A stretch of 64,000 bases of DNA from Paracoccus contaminans (GCF_002105555.1 NZ_CP020612.1:1418001-1482000), one strand, 5' to 3'. Shown: positions 28,820-37,616, counted from the stretch's first letter. Notes: a model not told the origin generated them from the letters alone. Made by a program: numbers and translations.

Positions 28820-29725
28820 GGGCGCGAGGCGCCTTGCAGCGCGCCTGAAAGCCCGTGCCTTTGCCCAAGAGGCTGATCGTTGCGGCAAGAGGGCCATGCC
28901 ATTCCGCCGACCGCCACCACCGGATTGTGCAGCAAAGGGATCGGCTTTCATCCTGCCGGCTGCGCCGCGGCTCGGGCCAGACCATCATGGCTCATCCTCA
29001 GGGGCAATCAGGCCGCCGCCCCAATGATGACAGCAGATGGCCGCCGGCACGGCAGCAACGTCCCCCTTGTTCCGCCCATGCGATGGCGGTTGTGCTGCAT
29101 GACGAGGGGACGATCCTGCTGCCCCACCGATCCTAAGGATGCTGGCCGGGATAGAAGCGCCTGTGCACAAACGCGGTGAAACCGTCATCGTCCTTGCGCG
29201 TGTCAGCAAACACGAAACAGATCACCCCTGCACAAAAGCCCCGGTCCTTTCCCGTTTCTGCCAGGCGCCCCGCCTACCGTCCTGGCAGCCCGTCGCGGGC
29301 AAAGTCCCTCAGGACGGCTCCGATGCGCCATCCTCCGCCGGGACCGTTCTTGATCGCCATGCGGCACCCCCAAAAAGCACCTGCGCCCTGCGCCGCAGCC
29401 ACCGGCGGTTCTGCCGGTGTGCGGTGCGCACCGGCGCGAAACAAGCTTGGCGACGGCGCTTGCCCCTGGCGCATGGTCATGGCGCCAGGATCCGGCCATT
29501 CTTGCCTTTCCATCCGTGTTTTTGGCTTCTTAGCCGCTGCCGCTGCCGGTGCCGCTGGCGCTGCCGCTTTGCCTGTTTCCTTCTCGGGTATCCGCACCCT
29601 TGTCCTTTACCCACACCCCGGCGGAAGCCGCCTTGGGCAAGAGAGGGCCTGTCTTGTCGCTGAAGGTGAGGGCAAAGCAGCCGGTTTGACATCCCTGTTT
29701 CGGCAGGGCGGCAATGCGGGGCGCT
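28820..29725. other. Gene-poor region between glycosyltransferase and fliL
   Basis: About 900 bp with no supported gene, in a place where flagellar clusters normally continue. The base composition is a little lower in G+C than the surroundings, and a short GCCGCTG-type repetitive stretch lies near 29532-29575. Open frames on both strands lack ribosome-binding sites and recognisable domains. It may be remnants of decayed genes. Confidence 0.4.
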
Positions 29726-30313
29726 CTATCGTTCCTGCCGGGCAATGTCCTCTATCAGGATGCCGGTGATGGCGGGAACGATGCCTTGCGCGGTGGCCAG
29801 CAGCTCTGCCCGCAATGCGCGCAACTGCGGCTCGGCGGTGAAATTGCCGTCGAAGCCGCCGGTATTCGCACGGATCAGCAGCTGCCGCAGCAGCCCGTCG
29901 CGCAGCTTCAGCTCATGCGCGTTGACCGTTTCCCTGTCGCCCTCGGGCATCTCGAGCGAGAGCGACAGGATCATCGTGCTGTCAAGCTGGCCATCATGCA
30001 GGATCGGAACGAAGAATTGCTGGGGAAACTTGAACCATGCCGGGCTGCTGCCGGCGCTTGCGCCATGGCCGCCGCCGCCATGGCCGGCGCTTTCGGCGGC
30101 CGGTGGGGCGGCCGGCGCGTGGGCCGCAGGGGCAGCCGCCTCTGCAGGGGCGGCCCCCGCGCCCGGCGCATCGGCCTGGTCTGCCGAATGCTCAGCGGCC
30201 TTGTCCTGGCCCTCGGCGGAGGCAGGCCCCGGCGCCTTCAGCATGTCGCCGGCCGCGGCCCCGCCCAGAAAGGCCGCCAGAGCCAGAAAAGCCGGAACGA
30301 GTTTGCGGATCAT
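29726..30313 (-). CDS. fliL: Flagellar basal-body protein FliL-like
   Basis: Membrane protein that lies near the stator and basal body (195 aa). An N-terminal hydrophobic segment (about residues 4-22) is followed by a Ala/Pro/Gly/His-rich linker to about residue 88. The C-terminal domain has FPQQFFVPILHDGQLDSTMILSL and ELKLRDGLLRQLL, consistent with FliL. It is the last gene of the flgB-to-fliL series, 9 bp after flgH. The linker is longer than in typical FliL. Confidence 0.82.
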   Translation of the reverse strand: MIRKLVPAFLALAAFLGGAAAGDMLKAPGPASAEGQDKAAEHSADQADAPGAGAAPAEAAAPAAHAPAAPPAAESAGHGGGGHGASAGSSPAWFKFPQQFFVPILHDGQLDSTMILSLSLEMPEGDRETVNAHELKLRDGLLRQLLIRANTGGFDGNFTAEPQLRALRAELLATAQGIVPAITGILIEDIARQER

Positions 30314-30322
30314 GGCCCGTCC

Positions 30323-31063
30323 TCAGTATGGAAGCACGATATCGGCAAGCTGCTGGCCATAGCGCGGCTGCTGCACGTCGCTGATCTGCCCATGGCCCCC
30401 ATAGCTGATCCGGGCACCCGCAACACGGTCATAGGAAACCTCGTTTTCGCGGCTGATGTCTGCGGGCCGCACGAAGCCGCTGATGGTCAGGTCGCGCACC
30501 TCGTAATTGACGCGCACCTGCTGGCTGCCCTCGATATGCAGAACGCCGTTGGGCAGCTTGTCGATGACCGTCGCCGCAACGCGCAGCGTGACCTTGTCGC
30601 GCCGCGAGATGTTGCCCGACCCCTTGTAGGTCGAGGCGCCCTTGGCCGATGCCAGATCGGCAAAGCTCGCCCCCTTGGGCATCACCTCGTCGGCGCGCTG
30701 GGGAATCCCGATCATCTGCGGGATGCCCACGCTGTCCGAGGCGCTGCGCGAGCGGCCCGAGCTGTTCTGGATCTCGGCCTTGTCGTCGATCTCGATCACG
30801 ACGGTCAGGATGTCGCCGCGCTGCCGGGCGCGCCGGTCGCTGACCAGAGACATCTGCTCGCCCGTCCATAGCGAGGCGACGCTGTCGGGGCGCACGCGGC
30901 CGGGCACCTCGACCACGGGCTCGGCCATCGCCTGGAACTCGCGGGTCGCGTGCGGCTCGCTCATCGCGGGCACGCGGGTCGCTTCGGACACGCGCCCGCA
31001 GGCGGTAGCGGTCAGCAGGGCGCAGCAGGTCAGTGCGGCGCGGTGGCGGGCAGTGGTCTTCAT
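30323..31063 (-). CDS. flgH: Flagellar L-ring protein FlgH
   Basis: Outer-membrane ring lipoprotein of the flagellar rod (246 aa). The signal peptide ends at a lipidation-type Cys (Cys22). Family signatures are SLWTGEQMSLVSDRRARQRGDILTV (here split: SLWTGEQMSLVSD and ARQRGDILTVVIEIDDKAE), LRVAATVIDKLPNGVLHIEG and RVNYEVRDLTISGFVRPADI. It lies 11 bp downstream of flgA in the same operon. Confidence 0.95.
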   Translation of the reverse strand: MKTTARHRAALTCCALLTATACGRVSEATRVPAMSEPHATREFQAMAEPVVEVPGRVRPDSVASLWTGEQMSLVSDRRARQRGDILTVVIEIDDKAEIQNSSGRSRSASDSVGIPQMIGIPQRADEVMPKGASFADLASAKGASTYKGSGNISRRDKVTLRVAATVIDKLPNGVLHIEGSQQVRVNYEVRDLTISGFVRPADISRENEVSYDRVAGARISYGGHGQISDVQQPRYGQQLADIVLPY

Positions 31064-31074
31064 GCGCGAATCCT

Positions 31075-31488
31075 TCAGCGCTGGGCGACGGATACAGAGC
31101 CGTCGGCGTTGATGCGGGCGGTCAGCGTCGCCCGCGAGCTCAGGTTCATGACGCGGATCACGTCGCCTTCCCCGCCCGCGCCAAGCGCGCGGCCTTCGGT
31201 CTCGATCCGCAGGGCGGCGTGTTCGTAGGCAAGCGTGACCAGCTGGTTGCGGGCCACGAGGGTCGGGGCGGCCAGTTGGCTGCGAGTGATGGGCCGGCCT
31301 TCATAGACGGCGATGCGCAGTTGCCTGCCCACGGCGTCGGCCGGCGTCAGGCCAGCCTCGGCGCTGGTGCGGACGATCAGGTCAGCCTCGGTCAGCACGG
31401 TGCCGGCGGGCAGGGTTTGCGCGGCCGTGATCTCGTCCGCGGCGACGGACAGCGGCAGCAGCGCCAGGATCAGGACGAGCCAATGCAT
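31075..31488 (-). CDS. flgA: Flagella basal-body P-ring formation protein FlgA
   Basis: Periplasmic chaperone for the P-ring protein FlgI (137 aa, short form). It has a cleavable signal peptide (about residues 1-17) and an SAF-type domain with TLPAGTVLTEADLIV, GRQLRIAVYEGRPIT and VARNQLVTLAYEHAALRIETEG. Its ATG overlaps the flgG stop by one base (TGATG). The length is typical of the alphaproteobacterial short FlgA. Confidence 0.92.
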   Translation of the reverse strand: MHWLVLILALLPLSVAADEITAAQTLPAGTVLTEADLIVRTSAEAGLTPADAVGRQLRIAVYEGRPITRSQLAAPTLVARNQLVTLAYEHAALRIETEGRALGAGGEGDVIRVMNLSSRATLTARINADGSVSVAQR

Positions 31489-32273
31489 CAGCGCACCTGC
31501 ACCGTTGCGCCGAGCATCTGGTCCACGGCGGTGATGACCTTGGAGTTCAGCTCGTATCCCCGCTGCGCCTTGATCAGTTCCGATATCTCGCGCACCGGAT
31601 CGACCGCGCTTTCCTCGAGATAACCCTGCCGCAGCGTGCCCAGCCCCTGCTCGCCCGGCGTGCCCACCATCGGAGCGCCCGAGGCCGGCGTTTCGAGGAA
31701 CAGGTTCGAGCCGGTCGCCTCAAGGCCCTTTTCGTTGACAAAGCTGGCCAGCGTGATCTGGCCCAGGTTCTGTGGCTCGACCTGTCCGTCGAAATAGGCG
31801 TTCACCTCACCCGAGGCGCTGATCGAGACGCTGCGCGCCTCGGGCGGGATGGTGATGCCGGGCACGACTGGATAGCCGTCCGAGGTCACGATCTGCCCCT
31901 CGGCCGACCGTTTCAGCCCGCCGTCGCGGGTATAGGCCGAGCTTCCCGAGGGCAGCGTCACCTCGAGATAGCCGTATCCGTCGATCGCCAGGTCCAGATC
32001 GCCGTTCGTGGCGCTGAGCGTGCCCTGGGCCAGCGTGATCGACACCGCGGTCGGGCGCACCCCCAGGCCCATCTGGACACCCGCGGGAACCATGGTTCCG
32101 TCGGCGGCGGCGATGGTGCCGGGGCGCGTCACCTGCTGATAGGCGAGATCCGCGAATTCCGCCCGGCGGGCGTTATAGCCGGTTGTGGACATGTTCGCGA
32201 GGTTCTGTGAAATCACCTCGACCCGCGTCTGCTGGGCGGCCATGCCCGTTGCGGCGATCTGCAATGCTCTCAT
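31488..32273 (-). CDS. flgG: Flagellar distal rod protein FlgG
   Basis: Major distal rod protein (261 aa). The N-terminal MRALQIAATGMAAQQTRVEV and SQNLANMSTTGYNARRAEF, and the C-terminal QGYLEESAVDPVREISELIKAQRGYELNSKVI (read in parts), are the rod-type coiled-coil termini of the family. The middle FlgG-specific domain includes DLAIDGYGYLEV. It is 11 bp downstream of flgF. Confidence 0.96.
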   Translation of the reverse strand: MRALQIAATGMAAQQTRVEVISQNLANMSTTGYNARRAEFADLAYQQVTRPGTIAAADGTMVPAGVQMGLGVRPTAVSITLAQGTLSATNGDLDLAIDGYGYLEVTLPSGSSAYTRDGGLKRSAEGQIVTSDGYPVVPGITIPPEARSVSISASGEVNAYFDGQVEPQNLGQITLASFVNEKGLEATGSNLFLETPASGAPMVGTPGEQGLGTLRQGYLEESAVDPVREISELIKAQRGYELNSKVITAVDQMLGATVQVR

Positions 32274-32284
32274 TTCGGCACCTG

Positions 32285-32998
32285 TCAGCGGGTTGTGGCG
32301 GTGATGGCCGAGCGGATGCGCTGATCCTCGCCATCAAGAAAGGACTGGCCCAGTTCATAGGCGCGCTGCACCTCGATCATGCGGGCGATTTCCAGCACCG
32401 GATTGACGTTGGATTCTTCAAGAAAACCCTGCCGCACAACGGCATCCTGCACCGGGGCCGCGCCTTCGGCCGAGAACAGCGTCCCGCCCTCATGCGTCAG
32501 CCTGGACCGGTCGGGCTGGTCAAACACCCCCACGCGGCCGACCGGCTGGCCATCGGCCGAGATCGTCCCGTCGGTGCCCACGCCGATGCTGCGTGTGCCC
32601 GGCGGCAGGGCGATGGGCGCCTCGCCGTCGTCGAGGACGCGGTGGCCATCGGCGTTCACCAGCTCGCCCTCGGCCGAGAGCATGAAGGCGCCGGCGCGCG
32701 TCAGGCGGTTGCCCTGCGGCGTCTGGACCATGAAGAAGCCATCGCGCTCCAGCGCCAGGTCAAAGCGTCCGCCGGTCGTTGTCAGGCTGCCGGGTGTCAG
32801 GTCCACCTCGCGGCCCCGCGCATTCGCCATCGACAGGGTCTCGGTCCCCTGGCCGAGCGAGGTCATGTGTTCGGAAAAGACCACCCCCTCGCGCCGAAAG
32901 CCGGTGGTGGCGCTGTTGGCCATGTTGTTGGCAACGGTGCGCATCTCGCGCATCAGACCCGATTGCCGGGTCAGGGCGGCATAGATCGCGTTGTCCAT
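32285..32998 (-). CDS. flgF: Flagellar proximal rod protein FlgF
   Basis: Rod protein (237 aa) with the conserved N-terminal MREMRTVANNMANSATTGFR and C-terminal EIARMIEVQRAYE. The central FDLALERDGFFMVQTPQG is the FlgF/FlgG beta domain. The ATG at 32998 gives the family length; the extended frame upstream to 33226 runs through fliQ and is not used. It begins 2 bp after the fliQ stop. Confidence 0.94.
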   Translation of the reverse strand: MDNAIYAALTRQSGLMREMRTVANNMANSATTGFRREGVVFSEHMTSLGQGTETLSMANARGREVDLTPGSLTTTGGRFDLALERDGFFMVQTPQGNRLTRAGAFMLSAEGELVNADGHRVLDDGEAPIALPPGTRSIGVGTDGTISADGQPVGRVGVFDQPDRSRLTHEGGTLFSAEGAAPVQDAVVRQGFLEESNVNPVLEIARMIEVQRAYELGQSFLDGEDQRIRSAITATTR

Positions 32999-33000
32999 CC

Positions 33001-33267
33001 CTAGCCTCCCGCGATCAGCGGCAGGATCTGGTCGGAAAAGAACCCGGCCAGGGTGGCGGTCATGAAGCTCATCGTGACCCAGAACACCGCGATCATCAGG
33101 CCGACCTTGGGCACGAAGGTCAGCGTCATCTCCTGCACCGAGGTGAGGGCCTGGAACAGGCCGATGACGATGCCCGTGACCAGGGCCACCGCCAGCAGCG
33201 GCGCGGCCATGCGCACCGCGATCCACAGTGCCTGCCGGGTCAGGTCGAAGATCAGGTTCTCATCCAT
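33001..33267 (-). CDS. fliQ: Flagellar export apparatus protein FliQ
   Basis: Small subunit of the flagellar type III export gate (88 aa) in the inner membrane. Two hydrophobic helices are clear: about residues 16-38 and 52-75, with the conserved QALTSVQEMTLTFVPKV loop between them. It sits between fliE and flgF, an order typical of alphaproteobacterial flagellar clusters. Confidence 0.95.
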   Translation of the reverse strand: MDENLIFDLTRQALWIAVRMAAPLLAVALVTGIVIGLFQALTSVQEMTLTFVPKVGLMIAVFWVTMSFMTATLAGFFSDQILPLIAGG

Positions 33268-33276
33268 CGGCGCGCC

Positions 33277-33594
33277 TCACACCGGCATCCGCAGGATTTC
33301 CTGATAGGCCTCGACCACGCGGTCGCGGATCGCGACGGCGGTTTCCATCGCCATCTGCGCCTCGGCGATGGACTGGACGAGCAGCTCGGTATCGGCCTTG
33401 CCCTGCATCGCGCCTGTCGCGGCGCTGTCGGCGGCATCCATGACGCGTTCGAATTCGCGGGCGGCGGCGCCCAGGCCGGTTCCGGCGCCGGGGGCGGCGG
33501 GCGCAGCTGCGGGCGCGGCGGCCGCCCGGGCCTCGGCATAGGCCGAGGCGACGCGTGTGCCCGATTGCAGGGCGGCGGCGGTAAGCGAGATCAT
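33277..33594 (-). CDS. fliE: Flagellar hook-basal body protein FliE
   Basis: Links the MS ring to the rod (105 aa). The C-terminal part has DTELLVQSIAEAQMAMETAV and VVEAYQEILRMPV, the FliE signature. The N-terminal third is Ala/Pro-rich (residues about 20-40). It lies 13 bp after flgC and 9 bp before fliQ in the same operon. Confidence 0.93.
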   Translation of the reverse strand: MISLTAAALQSGTRVASAYAEARAAAAPAAAPAAPGAGTGLGAAAREFERVMDAADSAATGAMQGKADTELLVQSIAEAQMAMETAVAIRDRVVEAYQEILRMPV

Positions 33595-33607
33595 GCAGGC
33601 AATCCTT

Positions 33608-33997
33608 TCAGCGGCGGATGAGATCGAGCAGCGAGGACGACATGGCCCGCGCCTGTTCGAACATCTTCAGATTGGCCTCATAGCTGCGGCTCGCCTCGCG
33701 CGCGTCAGCGACCTCGACCACGAGATCGACATTCGAGCCCAGATAGTAGCCGTCCTCGCCCGCCATCGGGTTGCCCGGGTCATAGACCTCGGGCAGCTCG
33801 CGCCGGTCATGCAGCGTCCGGCTTGCCGCCACCGCGCCCGTATTGCGGCCAAAATCGCGCTCGGGCTCAAAGCTGACCAGCTTGCGGCGATAGCCGGGCG
33901 TGTCGGCATTGGCGATGTTTTCCGCGATGTGACGCAGGCGCACACCCTGCGCCCGCAGGGCCGAGGCGGAAATCTGGGTGGAGGTGAGATCCGGCAT
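33608..33997 (-). CDS. flgC: Flagellar basal-body rod protein FlgC
   Basis: Proximal rod protein (129 aa). IAENIANADTPGYRRK is the conserved N-terminal rod motif, SNVDLVVEVADAREASRSYEANL (in parts) the C-terminal one. The protein is slightly shorter than enterobacterial FlgC. It follows flgB by 11 bp. Confidence 0.95.
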   Translation of the reverse strand: MPDLTSTQISASALRAQGVRLRHIAENIANADTPGYRRKLVSFEPERDFGRNTGAVAASRTLHDRRELPEVYDPGNPMAGEDGYYLGSNVDLVVEVADAREASRSYEANLKMFEQARAMSSSLLDLIRR

Positions 33998-34008
33998 GGC
34001 GTTTCCCT

Positions 34009-34398
34009 TCAGCCGCGCCGCCCGATGGCGGTCCGCAGCATGATCATTCCCGATTGGAACACGGACAAGGACAGGTCGAATTCGCGCCGCGCCTCGGCGG
34101 CGCGGACAAGTTCATCCTCGATCGAGACGGTGTTGCCGTTCGGCGCCGGCTCGCCCCCCGCATCGATTCGCGCGCCCTGCGCGCTGCCCCAGTCGCCGGC
34201 CGATACATGATCAGGCCGCGTGGTCCGCAGCCCGATGGCGGGGCTGTCGCGATAGGTTTGCGCAAAGCCGCGCAGATCCTGCGCCCGGTATCCGGGCGTA
34301 TCCGCATTGGCGACATTGGCGGCAATGACGCGCTGGCGCAGCGCGGCGTGGGCGCCAAGCTCTCGTGCCATCCGCATGCTGTCGATCTGTCCGAACAA
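34009..34398 (-). CDS. flgB: Flagellar basal-body rod protein FlgB
   Basis: Proximal rod protein (129 aa), first gene of the flgB-flgC-fliE-fliQ-flgF-flgG-flgA-flgH-fliL operon. IAANVANADTPGYRAQDLR is the conserved rod motif, and the C-terminus has [23 protein letters not shown]-type ribosome-binding site lies just upstream (reverse complement of TCTCCTT near 34404). The 100 bp upstream are shared with the divergent fliI. Confidence 0.93.
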   Translation of the reverse strand: MFGQIDSMRMARELGAHAALRQRVIAANVANADTPGYRAQDLRGFAQTYRDSPAIGLRTTRPDHVSAGDWGSAQGARIDAGGEPAPNGNTVSIEDELVRAAEARREFDLSLSVFQSGMIMLRTAIGRRG

Positions 34399-34420
34399 GG
34401 GCGTCTCCTTCCGGTTCCGA

Positions 34421-34450
34421 TAAACCGGGGCTTAACCCCGACAGGTTTAA
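34421..34450. promoter_or_regulatory. Imperfect palindrome in flgB/fliI divergent promoter region
   Basis: Reads TAAACC-GGGG-CTTAA-CCCC-GACA-GGTTTAA: AAACC pairs with GGTTT and GGGG with CCCC. It is centred between the two divergent flagellar transcription units, so it could be a shared operator. It contains TTAA twice with 11-bp spacing, which does not fit the CtrA consensus (7 bp). Confidence 0.4.
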
Positions 34451-34498
34451 AAACCGTTTCGCCGCGGCGATTTTGCGCAGGACCAGCGAGGAACGGGT

Positions 34499-35818
34499 TT
34501 GGACAGGATCGAATCGATTGCCGCACGCATCCGCAGCCTGCGCATCGGCCGGCATTTCGGGCGCGTGCTGGCGATCCGGGCCGGCGTGGTCGAGGTGGGG
34601 GGGCTGGTCCACGCGGCCTCGGTCGGGGACCGGGTCGGTTTCCTTCAGGGGGCGCTGGCGGGCGAGATCATCGGGCTGACGGCCGATTCGGCGCAGGTGC
34701 TGACCGAAGGCCCCGCCGACGGGCTGTCCATCGGCTCGGCCGTGGAACTGCTGTTCCGCCCCACGCTTGCGCCCTGCGACGGCTGGATCGGGCGGATCAT
34801 CGACCCGCTGGGCAAGCCGCTGGACGGCCGCCCGCTGCCCTCGGGCCATGCCGAACGGCGCTACCGCGCGCCCGCGCCCCCCGCGGCCTCGCGCCGGCGC
34901 CTGGGCGAGCGGCTCGATACGGGCCTTGCGGTGTTCGACACGCTGCTGCCGATCGTGCGCGGCCAGCGGATCGGGCTTTTCGCCGGCTCAGGGGTGGGGA
35001 AATCGACCCTGCTGTCGGCCCTGGCGCGGGGTGTGACGGCGGATGTCGTCGTCATCGCCATGATCGGCGAGCGGGGGCGGGAGCTGCGTGAATTCGTCGA
35101 ATCAACCCTGGGGCCGCAGGGAATGGCGCGCGCGGTCGTGGTGGCGGCGACCTCGGACCAGTCGCCCCTGATGCGGCGGCGCTGTGCCTGGGCCGCGATG
35201 GCGGTGGCCGAACATTTCCGCGATGCCGGCCGGCACGTGCTGTTCCTGGCCGATTCGATCACCCGCTTTGCCGAGGCACACCGGGAAATCGCGCTCGCCT
35301 CGGGCGAATCGCCCAGCTATCGCGGCTTTCCCCCCTCGACCTCGCAGATGATCATGGCGCTCGCCGAACGGTCTGGTCCCGGCCCTGAGGGCGCGGGCGA
35401 CATTACGGCGATCTTCAGCGTGCTGGTTGCCGGATCGGACATGGAGGAGCCGGTCGCCGACATCCTGCGCGGGGTGCTGGACGGGCATGTGGTGCTAGAC
35501 CGCGCCATCGCCGAGCGCGGGCGCTTTCCTGCGGTCGATGTCCTGCGTTCGGTATCCCGGTCATTGCCCCATGCCGCCACGGCGGCGGAAAACGCGATGA
35601 TCGGCCGGGCGCGCGCGGCGCTGGGGCTTTATGCGGAATCCGAACTGATGATCAAGGCAGGGCTGTATGCCGCCGGGTCCGATCCGCGGCTGGACGAGGC
35701 GGTGCAGCTTTGGCCCGCACTGGACGGCTTTGCCGCGCGGACGGCGCCCACGGCGGCGGACAGCTTCAACCTGCTTGCCGATGCCCTGGCGGGCGGGGCC
35801 CGGCGCGCGGCCAGATAG
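34499..35818 (+). CDS. fliI: Flagellum-specific ATPase FliI
   Basis: Export ATPase (439 aa), homologous to the F1 beta subunit, energising flagellar type III secretion. The P-loop is GLFAGSGVGKSTLL near residue 162, with MIGERGRELREF, Walker B HVLFLADSITRFAEAHREI, and RGFPPSTSQMIM. The start is a TTG, with GCGAGGAAC upstream; the ORF has no nearby ATG that keeps the N-terminal domain. It is transcribed away from flgB. FliH and FliJ are not in the window next to it. Confidence 0.94.
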   Translation: MDRIESIAARIRSLRIGRHFGRVLAIRAGVVEVGGLVHAASVGDRVGFLQGALAGEIIGLTADSAQVLTEGPADGLSIGSAVELLFRPTLAPCDGWIGRIIDPLGKPLDGRPLPSGHAERRYRAPAPPAASRRRLGERLDTGLAVFDTLLPIVRGQRIGLFAGSGVGKSTLLSALARGVTADVVVIAMIGERGRELREFVESTLGPQGMARAVVVAATSDQSPLMRRRCAWAAMAVAEHFRDAGRHVLFLADSITRFAEAHREIALASGESPSYRGFPPSTSQMIMALAERSGPGPEGAGDITAIFSVLVAGSDMEEPVADILRGVLDGHVVLDRAIAERGRFPAVDVLRSVSRSLPHAATAAENAMIGRARAALGLYAESELMIKAGLYAAGSDPRLDEAVQLWPALDGFAARTAPTAADSFNLLADALAGGARRAAR

Positions 35819-35922
35819 ACAGAACGGCGCTGAAACGCACCCTGCCCGGAACCTTTTGCGGCCTTGCATGTTTATGCACAGATCGCGCCAGACGGCCGGC
35901 GACCTGTGACGAGGATGCCCTG

Positions 35923-36390
35923 ATGACCACGACGACGGAGCGCGAGATCACCGCTCAAGAGAATCTTGTTTCCGAACAATCACAAGTCATCCCCGTTGTC
36001 GAGGAGTTCGCGCATGTATCGGTCGCCCGTCGTGAAACGGGCGGTGTCCGGGTCACGGTTACGACCGACGAGGTCGAGGAACCGCATGATGTCGAACTGT
36101 CCTCGCAGCGCGTCGAGGTCACCCGTCATTCTGTCGGCCGGGAAATCGACGCCATGCCCGAACCGCGCGAGGAGGGCGACTTTCTGATTCTTCCCGTGGT
36201 CGAGGAACGCGCGGTCATCGTGACCAAGCTGTTCCTGACCGAGGAAATCCACATTCGCCGGACACGCCTGACCGAAATGGTCAGCGTCCCGGTGACCCTG
36301 CGCCGCCAGCATGCCGTGGTCGAGCAGTTGGAACCCGGCTCCGCCGACCTCGGGCTGGCACATACCGGACCGAACGATCCCGACCTTTGA
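35923..36390 (+). CDS. DUF2382 domain protein
   Basis: Soluble acidic protein of 155 aa that is almost entirely a DUF2382 (YsnF/AvaK-type) domain. The typical pattern of short beta-hairpins ending in VVEE is seen: SQVIPVVEEFAHVSVARRETGGVRV, VEEPHDVELSSQRVEVTRHSV and LILPVVEERAVIVTKLFLTEE (each read in parts). Such domains are found in stress-induced proteins, often with PRC-barrel domains; the biochemical role is unknown. The start has GAGG upstream. A second DUF2382 gene follows 33 bp downstream, so the two form an operon. Confidence 0.85.
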   Translation: MTTTTEREITAQENLVSEQSQVIPVVEEFAHVSVARRETGGVRVTVTTDEVEEPHDVELSSQRVEVTRHSVGREIDAMPEPREEGDFLILPVVEERAVIVTKLFLTEEIHIRRTRLTEMVSVPVTLRRQHAVVEQLEPGSADLGLAHTGPNDPDL

Positions 36391-36423
36391 TCAGACCAGA
36401 CTTTTTTGAAAGGACCAAGCAAG

Positions 36424-37293
36424 ATGGCCATGGAAACCATGAACACCGGAACCTTCCGCACCCTGTCGGCGATGTTCGACACCCGCGCCGAGGCTGACCG
36501 CGCCGTTGCCGCCCTGTCGGCTGCCGGCATTGCCGATGCCGTTCTGACCGGCGGCGAGAACCCGGGCTATGGCAGCGTGCCCCGCGACAACCGTGACGCC
36601 GACAAGGGCTTCTTTGAATCGATCGGCGATTTCTTCTTTCCCGAAGAAGACCGCTATGCTTATGCCGAAGGGCTGAGCCGCGGGGGTTATCTGGTCACCG
36701 TGTCGAACCTGTCCGACAGCCAGTATGCAACCGCTCTGGACATTCTCGACGACGAAGGCGCCGTCGACCTGGACCAGCGCGAGGCGGAATGGCGCAGCGA
36801 AGGCTGGTCGGGCTATGACCGGACGGCGACGGAAACCGCGACCCGCGCCATGGACCGCGACACACTCGCCGCTCCGACGATGGAAGGCGATCTGAACAAT
36901 GACGGCACCATTGATGTCGTCGAGGAACGCATGCTCGTGTCCAAGCGCGAGGCCGAGGCCGGCCGCGTCCGCGTGCGGTCCTATGTCCGCGAAATTCCGG
37001 TCGAGCAGTCGGTCGAGCTGCGTTCGGAGCGCGTGAACATCGAGCGCCGTCCCGTTGACCGTCCCGCGACCGGCGCTGAATTCGGCGAGCGCACCATCGA
37101 GGCGCGCGAATACGTGGAAACCCCGGTCGTGTCCAAGGACGCCCGCGTCGTCGAGGAAATCAACCTCAACAAGGACGTGGAGAGCCATGTCGAAACGGTC
37201 CGCGACACCGTTCGCAAGACCGAGGTCGAGATCGAGGACGAGCGCACCGGCACCATCCGCACGGACCGCGACACCGACCTGAACAACCGCTGA
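36424..37293 (+). CDS. Stress-type protein: YflT/GSP17M-like domain plus DUF2382
   Basis: Protein of 289 aa. The N-terminal part (about residues 10-115) has TRAEADRAVAALSAAGI and LSRGGYLVTVSNLSDSQYATA, resembling general stress protein 17M/YflT domains. The DUF2382 domain fills about residues 163-270 (VVEERMLVSKREAEAG, IPVEQSVELRSERVNIER). At the junction DLNNDGTIDVVE (residues 156-167) matches an EF-hand calcium loop. A strong terminator follows 24 bp after the stop. Start 36424 has AAAGGA upstream. No signal peptide is seen. Function unknown; stress role is inference. Confidence 0.83.
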   Translation: MAMETMNTGTFRTLSAMFDTRAEADRAVAALSAAGIADAVLTGGENPGYGSVPRDNRDADKGFFESIGDFFFPEEDRYAYAEGLSRGGYLVTVSNLSDSQYATALDILDDEGAVDLDQREAEWRSEGWSGYDRTATETATRAMDRDTLAAPTMEGDLNNDGTIDVVEERMLVSKREAEAGRVRVRSYVREIPVEQSVELRSERVNIERRPVDRPATGAEFGERTIEAREYVETPVVSKDARVVEEINLNKDVESHVETVRDTVRKTEVEIEDERTGTIRTDRDTDLNNR

Positions 37294-37317
37294 TCGCCGT
37301 CAGAGCTGAATGAAATC

Positions 37318-37346
37318 GGGGCGGCCCTTGCGGGCTGCCCCTTTTT
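37318..37346 (+). terminator. Rho-independent terminator of the DUF2382 operon
   Basis: GGGGCGGCCC/GGGCTGCCCC, 10-bp stem with one G-U pair, loop TTGC, then TTTTT. It lies 24 bp after the stop, before convergent genes. Confidence 0.88.
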
Positions 37347-37616
37347 CCTGTCGCAGTCAGCGCGCTGCGTTGATGGCAGGGCGCAGGCCTAGCGACGCCC
37401 CGGTGGCGCTTTCAGCGCAGGGGCGCGTCTGGCGCGCTGCGCTACCTTTCGGCTTTTCCGGCTTCTGCCAAGGGCAGCCATGCCTGCCTGCCAGTGGAAC
37501 TGCCGAGCGGTCGCCGTGCCTCCAGCCGAACGCAAGCCCCTGGAACGCACGTTGCTTCACGAATCATGGCCATGCATTCGCATCGCCTCTGGCCCGGCCC
37601 CATGCGCCCCTGAGGG

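Noticed and set aside
29274..29597. 107-codon frame on the minus strand with a partly protein-like start
   Set aside because: No ribosome-binding site or recognisable domain; composition turns Gly/Arg/Pro-rich. Too weak to call.
34432..34450. CtrA binding site between flgB and fliI
   Set aside because: Two TTAA elements exist but are 11 bp apart, not the 7 bp of the CtrA consensus.
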